A DNA stretch of 14,325 nucleotides, from NCBI GenBank assembly GCA_937896505.1, contig CALBNP010000201.1, positions 1 through 14,325 of the forward strand. Reading direction: 5' to 3'. Position 1 is the stretch's first letter; every line of letters begins with the position of its first letter. Shown here piece by piece: positions 1 to 5,969 of this stretch. The notes under the pieces are model-generated. The model was not told the DNA's origin and ran no database searches. It saw only the letters and a program-made list of their open reading frames with translations. The position numbers and the translations under genes are program-made. Source of the DNA: an uncultured Bacteroidales bacterium (GTDB taxonomy: Bacteria > Bacteroidota > Bacteroidia > Bacteroidales > F082).

Positions 1-11
1 TTTGTCCACTT

Positions 12-25
12 GAGAGCAACGTCTC
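12..25. repeat. Shortened copy of the GAGACGTTGC palindrome
   Basis: The segment GAGAGCAACGTCTC contains the same 10-mer GCAACGTCTC as one arm of the perfect palindrome at 5948-5969. It equals that palindrome with 8 internal bases missing, leaving a small TGAGA/TCTCA stem around GCAACG. This looks like a decayed or alternative copy of a dispersed intergenic repeat. Two copies in one window are the only direct evidence for dispersal. Confidence 0.4.
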
Positions 26-101
26 AAAAACAGCCTAATTTTTGTCCATTACACCGATAATTCTTTTACTTTATAGAATCGCGCAATGCGTAACACTGAC
101 G

Positions 102-135
102 AAGCCAATCAGAAATATCCCTTTCTGTTTGGCTT
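102..135 (-). terminator. Hairpin downstream of the large T9SS gene, possible terminator
   Basis: The arms AAGCCAA-T-CAGAAA and TTTCTG-T-TTGGCTT pair over 13 bp with one central T/T mismatch and a 6-nt loop. The hairpin lies about 50 bp after the stop codon of the minus-strand gene ending at 185. There is no uridine tract after it on the minus strand, so it is not a canonical intrinsic terminator. It could be a 3' end stabiliser or an intergenic repeat. Confidence 0.4.
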
Positions 136-140
136 ACTTC

Positions 141-168
141 ATTGAACGTTGAGCGGAGTCGAAGTGCC
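141..168. repeat. Possible dispersed intergenic motif (GAGCGGAGTCGAAGTG)
   Basis: The core GAGCGGAGTCGAAGTG (reverse complement CACTTCGACTCCGCTC) resembles, from memory, a short motif frequent between genes in many Bacteroidota genomes. Only one copy is visible here, so repetition cannot be shown from this window. It is followed on the plus strand by a run of seven T (170-176), and ACTTC upstream can pair with GAAGT to form a weak stem. Confidence 0.25.
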
Positions 169-184
169 GTTTTTTTATAAGGCC

Positions 185-3100
185 TTACTCTTTCACAAAC
201 CTTACGCAACGATTGCCAATCTTGAGCAGATACAATCCAGCTGACAGTTCGTCAATCCCGATTTCACTGTCGCCGCAAATCTGTCCGGTCTTGACGAGGC
301 AGCCTAATGCGTTGTAGATGTTGATTTCAGCCTCTCCCTCAATACCTTCGATGTGCAAGGCATGTGTGGCTGGGTTGGGGAACAGCGCGAAATGTGTGAG
401 GTCGATGTCGTCAACGCCGTTGGTGTTGAAGAACGCGGCAAGGATGATGTCGTGGTCAACAACGATTTCCTTTGGGTTGTCGGTCGTGTCGTCGCTCCAT
501 TTCGTGAATAAGAAGCCATCGTTTGCAATGGCAGCCAAGCTTGCTGTTGCGCCTTCGGCATAGGTGCCAGCTCCGATGACGAATCCTTGGCTTTCGTCGT
601 AATATACCGTAATGGTGTAGGTTGGTGTGGGCGTCAAGGAGAAGGAAGCAATGTAAGTGGCATCTTCAACCACGTTGATGAGGCGTGGGTTGTTCATGTC
701 GCCATCTTGCCAACCGCTGAAGTAGAAACCTTCGTTAGCAGTCGCACTGATGATGGTGCTGGTGCCTTCGGCGAAGTTGCCGCCGCCATGAACCGTTCCC
801 ATGAGAATGTCTTCACTTTCAACGGTGATGGTGTAGATGGGGCATGCTTCGAAATTGGCGATGAAGGAAAGGTTGGCTGTTACTTCCACATCACGAGGAT
901 TGTCGAAATTGCCATCGTTCCAGCCGATGAAACGGCAACCCGAGAAGGGTATTGCGGTGATTTGGATGACCGAGCCTTCGGGATACAGACCGCTGCCCGT
1001 GACGGTGCCCAGGTTGGAGTCGTTAGGCGAAACCGTAATGGTGTAGTTTGGTGTGCCGGTCATGTGGAACAGGGCTGTGTAGGTAGCATCGCTTGTGACT
1101 TTGGCGAGACGTGGGTTTGAAGCTATGCCGTCGCTCCAGCAAAGGAACATATAATCGGTGTTAGGCGTTGCAACGAGTCTGGCGGTGTCGCCATAAAAAT
1201 AGGTGCCATCACCCGTTACCGTGCCGCCTTCGGCAGGACTTGATGCAGTGGTGATATGGTATTCGTTTCTGCCAAATTCGGCGGTGTAGGTGGCGTTGCC
1301 TTCAACGAAGACCGAGCGAGGGTTGGAGATGATGCCATCGGTCCATGTGATGAAATAGCAGCCTGGGTTGGCGCGAGCCATCAGCTGGATGGTGGTGCCG
1401 TAATCGTAGGTACCGCCGCCTTCAACTGTTCCGGTGCCTTCTGGTGTCACTTGTGTCTTGATGAGGCATTGCTGTACGCGGAACATGCCTTGGAGTTCCA
1501 TGTCGTGCTCGACGATGATGGTGCGTGGGTTGTCGGTGTTGCCGTCGCTCCATTCGTAAAACTCGAAGCCCATATAGGCCGTGGCGGCAATCTGAATGGT
1601 GTCGTGGACGTGGAAGGTGCCGCCTCCGCTGACGTTGCCCCAGCCAGGATGGTTGGATGTCAGGGTAATGGTGTATTCTGCAATGCGGCTTTCGATGCTG
1701 ATGTCGTCAACATACCATGCTGTTGCAGAGCCTTCGCTGTGGAAGGCGAGATAAATGTCGCGACCGGCATACTCGTTCAGGTTGATTCCCGTTTCGGTCC
1801 AGTCGTCGTCAAAGGTCTGGTTTGACCAAATTGGTGTGAAGTCATCAGGTGTAGGCAGGCCTTCTACATCGGTGGCAATCTGCAATGTGCCAAGTCCGAG
1901 GTCGCCTGAAGCGAAGTCCTTGTGGAAGAAACTCAGGTCGTAGAAGTAGTCGGCATCCAGATGTAGCGGACGGCTGATCATCCAGCAATCTGAAGCGCCG
2001 GTCTCATCGATGGGATAGAAGGCGCTGTGCTCGCTGTCGTGACCTTCGTTTTCGATGCGCCAGTTCAGCTGGTTGCCCTGGTGGTCGAGGTCGAGGACAT
2101 ACCAGTCGCTCATGCCGTTTTCGAAGTTTTCGGCGTATGGAAAAACTGAAATCGTGTCGCGTTGAGCGTAGTATTCATCCATGTTGATTTGGTCGATATA
2201 CCAGTCGTGGCCATGGTGACCGCTGTATTTGAAGGCGAGATATAGCACTTCGCCTTGGTAGGCCGACAAGTCCAAGGTGACGGTGTCCCATTCGGCTGAT
2301 GGATTGTCTTGCGACCATATTTCGGTGAAATCGCTGCTTTCGGTGCCGGTAGTGGAAACCCAAACGCCACTATAGGTGAAGTTTTCTGGATGGGCTTCGT
2401 AGGTGGCGAATTGCATCCAAGTGGTGTCGCGGTTGGGTTGCAGATAGAGTGGGGGAGTGATGAGCCAGCCTTCCTGGATGTTGTCGCATGCCAGATGGCG
2501 GGCGCTGAAAGTACCGTCGAGGCTGAGGCTGTCGCTGCGTTGCCAACCGATTTCAGCATTTCCGTCGAAATCGAAGATGCTGAAACAACCCCAGTCGGTT
2601 TCGTTTTCTTCGAAGCCTTCGGCCCAAGGCAAGGCGCGGGTCTCGCCGTCACATTCTGGAACGAATGCAATGCCGATAATGTCGCTGCAATCTTCTGGCT
2701 GATAAAGGATTTCGCCATCTTTCCAAACTATGCCTCCGCCATTCAGGCAACCGGTGAAATACAGATTTGCTTCAGTGACGCAAACTTGGTGGATTCTGGA
2801 ATAACCTTCAATAGGGAAATCCGTATAAGGAATTTCATAAAGCACTTCGCCATTCTGCAAAACGATTAAGGTTGTGTCGATGTATCCTGCCGCGAAAATG
2901 TCATCGCCGGATTTGCAAATAGAGTTTATTTCGGAAAACATGCTTCCGCTATCCTCTTGATAGATGAGGGAATCGTTTTGCCAGATGTTCGCAATCCTGA
3001 AGCCATTGGCATTCACATAACCAGCTGAAAAAACATCGCCATCACTGTAAATCAAGTCGTTAATGTCAGTAACGCTGTTGAGTTCAAGGAAAACTTCGTC

Positions 3101-3634
3101 GTTTTTCCAAATCAAGGTATTGGACGGATAGGGAACGTAACCGGCAGAATAGATGTTGCCTTCGTCATCCGTTGCGATTGCATTGATGGCACTATATTCA
3201 AACGTGTCGCTTGGCGTATAAAGCAATTCACCGTTTTGCCAGATGGCGGCATGGCATTGTCCATAGGCCTCATTGATGTAACCAGCTGTAATGATGTCTT
3301 CGCCATTGACAATCATCTTGTTGAAAACGGAACCTTCGCCAGCGGTAAAAAGGACTTCGCCATTTTTCCAAACGGTTCCAGTAGTGCCATTGGTGGTGTC
3401 GATAGTGTGGCCGGCGCAATACACATCGCCATTTTCGGCCACGAACATATCGTTGATGGTTGGAACTGCATTGGCATCGAACCAATTGTAAACCAATGTA
3501 TTGTTTTTCCAGACCATGGCCGAGGCATTGCCCAGCGTGTCAGGCAAGGAATGACCTGCAAAGTAAACGTTTTGAGCCTTGGAAATTCCTGCCGAAAGGA
3601 GCAGGGCGGTGACGAGAGACAATATCTTCTTCAT
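185..3634 (-). CDS. Modular T9SS surface protein: propeller-like repeats, two adhesin-type domains, six InlB-B-like repeats
   Basis: Predicted secreted or cell-surface protein of 1149 aa exported by the Sec and type IX systems; exact role unknown, adhesion or carbohydrate/protein binding is plausible. Residues 1-20 (MKKILSLVTALLLSAGISKA) form a signal peptide. Residues about 22-325 hold seven repeats of the form (V/I)Y-x-AGY...(I/V)W(K/Q)N(G/D)E(V/L)LY, fitting a seven-bladed beta-propeller. Two cleaved-adhesin/choice-of-anchor-J-type domains follow at about 335-487 and 497-650, each ending in a WY(I/V)D-(Q/D)I strand. Six repeats of about 70 aa at 654-1072 carry YTIT...GTV.G.G.Y..G...A......F..W.DG...NPR, typical of divergent InlB B-repeats. 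Residues 1080-1149 are a type A sorting domain (FPNPATHALHI, IYNALG, GLYLLKI). The start at 3634 is preferred over one six codons upstream because the signal peptide begins there. A TATTTTTG box lies 32 nt upstream. Confidence 0.88.
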   Translation of the reverse strand: MKKILSLVTALLLSAGISKAQNVYFAGHSLPDTLGNASAMVWKNNTLVYNWFDANAVPTINDMFVAENGDVYCAGHTIDTTNGTTGTVWKNGEVLFTAGEGSVFNKMIVNGEDIITAGYINEAYGQCHAAIWQNGELLYTPSDTFEYSAINAIATDDEGNIYSAGYVPYPSNTLIWKNDEVFLELNSVTDINDLIYSDGDVFSAGYVNANGFRIANIWQNDSLIYQEDSGSMFSEINSICKSGDDIFAAGYIDTTLIVLQNGEVLYEIPYTDFPIEGYSRIHQVCVTEANLYFTGCLNGGGIVWKDGEILYQPEDCSDIIGIAFVPECDGETRALPWAEGFEENETDWGCFSIFDFDGNAEIGWQRSDSLSLDGTFSARHLACDNIQEGWLITPPLYLQPNRDTTWMQFATYEAHPENFTYSGVWVSTTGTESSDFTEIWSQDNPSAEWDTVTLDLSAYQGEVLYLAFKYSGHHGHDWYIDQINMDEYYAQRDTISVFPYAENFENGMSDWYVLDLDHQGNQLNWRIENEGHDSEHSAFYPIDETGASDCWMISRPLHLDADYFYDLSFFHKDFASGDLGLGTLQIATDVEGLPTPDDFTPIWSNQTFDDDWTETGINLNEYAGRDIYLAFHSEGSATAWYVDDISIESRIAEYTITLTSNHPGWGNVSGGGTFHVHDTIQIAATAYMGFEFYEWSDGNTDNPRTIIVEHDMELQGMFRVQQCLIKTQVTPEGTGTVEGGGTYDYGTTIQLMARANPGCYFITWTDGIISNPRSVFVEGNATYTAEFGRNEYHITTASSPAEGGTVTGDGTYFYGDTARLVATPNTDYMFLCWSDGIASNPRLAKVTSDATYTALFHMTGTPNYTITVSPNDSNLGTVTGSGLYPEGSVIQITAIPFSGCRFIGWNDGNFDNPRDVEVTANLSFIANFEACPIYTITVESEDILMGTVHGGGNFAEGTSTIISATANEGFYFSGWQDGDMNNPRLINVVEDATYIASFSLTPTPTYTITVYYDESQGFVIGAGTYAEGATASLAAIANDGFLFTKWSDDTTDNPKEIVVDHDIILAAFFNTNGVDDIDLTHFALFPNPATHALHIEGIEGEAEINIYNALGCLVKTGQICGDSEIGIDELSAGLYLLKIGNRCVRFVKE

Positions 3635-3665
3635 GACGAATGATTTTTCCATTTAAATTAAACTG

Positions 3666-3673
3666 CAAAAATA
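3666..3673 (-). promoter_or_regulatory. Bacteroidota -7 promoter box for the 1149-aa gene
   Basis: The minus strand reads TATTTTTG, a perfect match to the TAnnTTTG box of the primary Bacteroidota sigma factor, 32 nt before the ATG at 3634. No TTG is seen at the usual 19-21 bp distance upstream, so the -33 element is weak or absent. The leader would be about 25 nt and includes the rejected upstream ATG at 3652. Confidence 0.6.
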
Positions 3674-3972
3674 ATGGAAATACCGGAACTTTGGTTGAAG
3701 AATGCGAAATATTATTGCCTTACAATATTGATGACTTTGCTCTTCCCAAACTATCTCTTAATTATTGGCATCCATATACATTTAGACCCAACAGAGACAA
3801 TATGCCTATGCGTCACCACCCCAATACCAAGGCTGGGTCACTGGCAGTCCGTCCGGCAGTTTTTCTAGGGTTTTCTCCGCTGCGCAGCGAGGCGAAGTGG
3901 AAGCGGATTGGGAGGAGAGTGGATGCGGAGATAGCGTTGGTATAGCCCGGGTATAGTGCGCACCTCAGCCAG
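3674..3972. other. Gene-free stretch with a GC-rich palindromic segment
   Basis: No convincing gene is seen here. The left part (3674-3815) is ordinary AT-rich spacer. From about 3818 the composition becomes GC-rich, with a perfect 12-bp palindrome CGCTGCGCAGCG at 3878-3889 and a near-palindrome TATAGCCCGGGTATA near 3942-3956. An open frame crosses it on the plus strand (3640-3945), but it starts inside the opposing promoter region, has no ribosome site and looks non-protein-like. A dispersed non-coding repeat or a decayed element is the best guess. Confidence 0.4.
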
Positions 3973-3976
3973 GCGA

Positions 3977-4157
3977 TTTTGTCATTTTGTCATTTGTCAA
4001 AAAATCACAATAAGCGATTTCGCTGTCCCAATCTCTTTCCGCCTGCTTATAATACCTAATTAGTAATTATTATTAATTATTTTATTAATAGGTGACAAAT
4101 GACGAGAGGATCGGATTTGCTTATTGTGACAAAATGACAAATGATTTTTTGACAAAA
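3977..4157. repeat. Inverted-repeat element with clustered TTTGTCA/TGACAAA boxes
   Basis: The left arm has three near-tandem boxes TTTTGTCA (3977-3984, 3985-3992) and TTTGTCA (3993-3999), then TCACAATAAGC (4005-4015). The right arm mirrors it: GCTTATTGTGA (4119-4129) followed by TGACAAAA (4127-4134), TGACAAA (4135-4141) and TGACAAAA (4150-4157). Inside lies another TGACAAA (4093-4099) and a very AT-rich core (4055-4092) with TAATTA-TTAT-TAATTA symmetry. Two more TTTGTCA boxes lie just outside at 4213-4219 and 4251-4257. The exact 11-bp arms and mirrored boxes are directly visible. Whether this is a MITE-like element, a structured RNA or a protein-binding array is unknown. Confidence 0.55.
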
Positions 4158-4308
4158 TGAATTTTGTTATATTGTTGATAATGATTTTGTTGCACAAAAA
4201 CGGGCATTGTGATTTGTCATAAAAAGGTCGAAAAAAACAACTTCCCTTGTTTTGTCAACTTATCGTATCTAATCGAGATGAGCCCGCCAGATGACAAGAC
4301 TTTGGCAA

Positions 4309-4398
4309 TCAACATGGGTCAAAGAGTATATAATTGCCTTTCGTGATCAGATTCGGATGGACTTCGTGCTTCTTGCTCAACTCATTCAATGTCAGTTT
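4309..4398 (-). pseudogene. Relic of an IS3-type transposase OrfA
   Basis: Read on the minus strand from 4398, the frame gives KLTLNELSKKHEVHPNLITK. This matches the helix-turn-helix segment usual near the N-terminus of IS3-family OrfA proteins (pattern TLNELSKKYxVHPxxIxxWK). The expected W-K-K that follows is replaced by GNYILFDPC and a stop at 4309-4311, and no further transposase sequence was recognised on either side. Only about 20 codons remain, so this is a degraded remnant of an insertion sequence. The match is made by eye against remembered family sequences and has no alignment behind it. Confidence 0.5.
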
Positions 4399-4462
4399 CC
4401 TGCAAAGATAACCACTTAAGCCTTTAGTCTAAATTTCAGGGAGCATTATAGTAAAAAAACAG

Positions 4463-4531
4463 CAGCCAAATGCCAGATCAAAACTCAGCCAAATGCCGGA
4501 TTGAAAATCAGCCAAATACCGGAAAAGTTTT
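4463..4531 (+). repeat. Three 23-bp direct repeats upstream of the ATPase promoter
   Basis: CAGCCAAATGCC starts at 4463 and 4486, and the variant CAGCCAAATACC starts at 4509, giving an exact 23-bp period. The second and third copies continue with GG. The array ends 11 bp before the TTG of the promoter at 4543. Tandem spacing of about two helical turns directly behind a promoter suggests an operator array for a dedicated regulator, possibly the ATPase itself. That role is inference. Confidence 0.6.
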
Positions 4532-4542
4532 TAAATAATTTA

Positions 4543-4571
4543 TTGCAAATCAAGAAAAAATAGTATTTTTG
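4543..4571 (+). promoter_or_regulatory. Bacteroidota-type promoter of the DUF4143 ATPase gene
   Basis: TTG at 4543-4545 is followed after 18 bp by TATTTTTG at 4564-4571, a perfect TAnnTTTG box. Transcription should begin near 4577, giving a leader of about 19 nt with AAGAGAAG before the ATG at 4596. This placement excludes the upstream TTG codon at 4569 as a start, because it lies inside the promoter. Confidence 0.7.
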
Positions 4572-4595
4572 CAGCATCCTAAAAAAGAGAAGTTT

Positions 4596-5891
4596 ATGAA
4601 AGGATACAAACCTCGGATAGCCGACAAGTTATTGGCGGAATTGCTTGAAGCTTGTGGCTGCGTTTTGCTTGAAGGAAGCAAATGGTGCGGAAAGACAACT
4701 ACAGCCGAACAGTCGGCGGGCAGCATTGTTTATATGGCGGATCCTGTCGAAGGAGAACGCAACAGGCAATTGGCAAAAGCCACACCTCATTTCCTGCTTC
4801 AAGGAGCGACGCCACGCTTGATTGACGAGTGGCAGGTCGTGCCTACGCTTTGGGACGCAATCCGTGGAGAGGTGGATCATCGCCGCGCATTGGGACAATT
4901 CATCATCACTGGTTCTGCCGTTCCTGCCGACAGAAAGGAAATAGTTCATACCGGCATAGGGCGAATCACGCCATTGCTGATGAGGCCGATGTCGCTCTGG
5001 GAGTCGGGCGACAGCAATGGAGAAATAAGTCTCGAAGCTTTGTTCTCAACGCCGGAACAACTTATGGCAGAAAATGAAATCGACATTGAAGAATTGGCTT
5101 ATTTGGTGTGCCGTGGCGGCTGGCCTATGGCGACTTTGACAAGCAACCGCAAGGCCGCCTTGAAGCAGGCGACCATCTATTATAATGGCATTATTGGCAC
5201 AGGAGACGGCTCCGATTCCGACATATCGCGGGCAGACAATGTCAGGCGAAATCCAGAACGGGTGAAACGTCTCATGCGCAGCCTCAGCCGTCATCAGGGA
5301 ACGCAGGCATCGTTAGGAACGATATATAACGACATGATGGCCAACGACGATTCGACATTAAACGAAGAGACCATTTCGTCGTATATTTCGGCTTTGAAGA
5401 AAATCTTCACCATCGAAGACATGCCGGCTTGGAATCCCGCTTTGCGCAGCAAGACAGCTGTACGCACCTCTGATACACGCTATTTCGTCGACCCAAGCAT
5501 CGCTGTGGCAGCTTTGAGGATAAGCCCCAACGATCTCATTAACGACCTTGAGACTTTCGGGCTGTTTTTCGAGTGCATGGCTATCCGCGACCTTCGCGTC
5601 TTTGCCGATGCCTTGGACGGAACCGTTTATCATTATCGCGACAAAAACAACTTGGAATGTGATGCTGTCGTACATCTTGAAAACGGCAAATATGGCCTAA
5701 TTGAGATAAAACTGGGAGGAAACGACAACATTGAAGCCGCAGCTTCATCCCTCAAGGCATTGTCAGGCAAAATCGACACTTCTCGGATGCCGAATCCATC
5801 ATTCCTCATGGTTTTAATTGGTGTCGGCAAGTATGCCTACCGCAGGGAAGATGGCGTGTATGTAGTGCCAATAGGATGCCTGAAGCCGTAA
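4596..5891 (+). CDS. AAA ATPase with DUF4143 C-terminal domain
   Basis: Cytoplasmic P-loop ATPase of 431 aa, of the AAA_14/DUF4143 family widespread in Bacteroidota and archaea; its cellular role is not established. Walker A is GSKWCGKT (27-34), Walker B is LIDEWQ (75-80, D77/E78), and a FIITGSA sensor-like strand lies at 102-108. The usual GIGRITPLLMRPMSLWESG block follows. The C-terminal part contains ECD (354-356) and EIK (370-372) in the order expected of a PD-(D/E)xK nuclease-like fold, so DNA binding or cleavage is possible but unproven. It appears full length. It is the only plus-strand gene here, stands alone, and has its own promoter behind three 23-bp direct repeats. It lies between a transposase relic and a T9SS-tail relic, which suggests it arrived by insertion or recombination. 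Confidence 0.87.
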   Translation: MKGYKPRIADKLLAELLEACGCVLLEGSKWCGKTTTAEQSAGSIVYMADPVEGERNRQLAKATPHFLLQGATPRLIDEWQVVPTLWDAIRGEVDHRRALGQFIITGSAVPADRKEIVHTGIGRITPLLMRPMSLWESGDSNGEISLEALFSTPEQLMAENEIDIEELAYLVCRGGWPMATLTSNRKAALKQATIYYNGIIGTGDGSDSDISRADNVRRNPERVKRLMRSLSRHQGTQASLGTIYNDMMANDDSTLNEETISSYISALKKIFTIEDMPAWNPALRSKTAVRTSDTRYFVDPSIAVAALRISPNDLINDLETFGLFFECMAIRDLRVFADALDGTVYHYRDKNNLECDAVVHLENGKYGLIEIKLGGNDNIEAAASSLKALSGKIDTSRMPNPSFLMVLIGVGKYAYRREDGVYVVPIGCLKP

Positions 5892-5898
5892 TGCAAAT

Positions 5899-5940
5899 TT
5901 ATTCCTTCACCCATTTCCCCGATTCGATTTCACGCAAGGT
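5899..5940 (-). pseudogene. Relic of a T9SS sorting-domain C-terminus
   Basis: The minus strand encodes TLREIESGKWVKE followed by TAA, nearly the same as the end of the gene stopping at 10719 (AEIETGKWVKE). The two places share 21 identical bases (5901-5921 and 10721-10741). The relic has no start codon or upstream body. It lies just beyond the stop of the 549-aa gene and in a different frame from it. This looks like the leftover 3' end of a deleted or recombined paralogue. Confidence 0.6.
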
Positions 5941-5947
5941 CGGATTG

Positions 5948-5969
5948 GAGACGTTGCACGCAACGTCTC
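5948..5969. repeat. Perfect palindrome with GAGACGTTGC arms at the convergent junction
   Basis: The 10-bp arms GAGACGTTGC and GCAACGTCTC are separated by AC. The last base overlaps the TAG stop of the minus-strand gene, so the element supplies the end of that gene. It lies between two convergent genes and could act as a terminator in both directions, though no uridine tract follows on either strand. A shortened copy is at 12-25. From memory, similar palindromes are common between genes in several phyla, so a mobile or REP-like repeat is equally likely. Confidence 0.65.

Noticed and set aside
1256..1825. Long plus-strand open frame inside the large T9SS gene
   Set aside because: It is antisense to a gene with clear repeats and domains; the open frame follows from codon bias of the real gene. 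The same applies to 587-1120, 2309-2869, 5876-6433 and 9178-9900.
3635..3652. Upstream ATG giving MEKSFV before the signal peptide of the 1149-aa protein
   Set aside because: The following MKKILSLVTALLLSAG is a standard signal peptide start and the extension adds nothing recognisable.
3640..3945. Plus-strand open frame of about 100 codons in the gap
   Set aside because: It begins inside the opposing gene's leader, has no ribosome site or promoter, and crosses the GC-rich palindromic block; composition does not look protein-coding.
4463..4531. 23-bp repeats as a CRISPR array
   Set aside because: The copies are contiguous with no unique spacers and diverge at their ends; no cas genes are present.
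4569..4595. TTG start adding nine residues to the ATPase
   Set aside because: The codon lies inside the TATTTTTG promoter box, so it would not be in the transcript.
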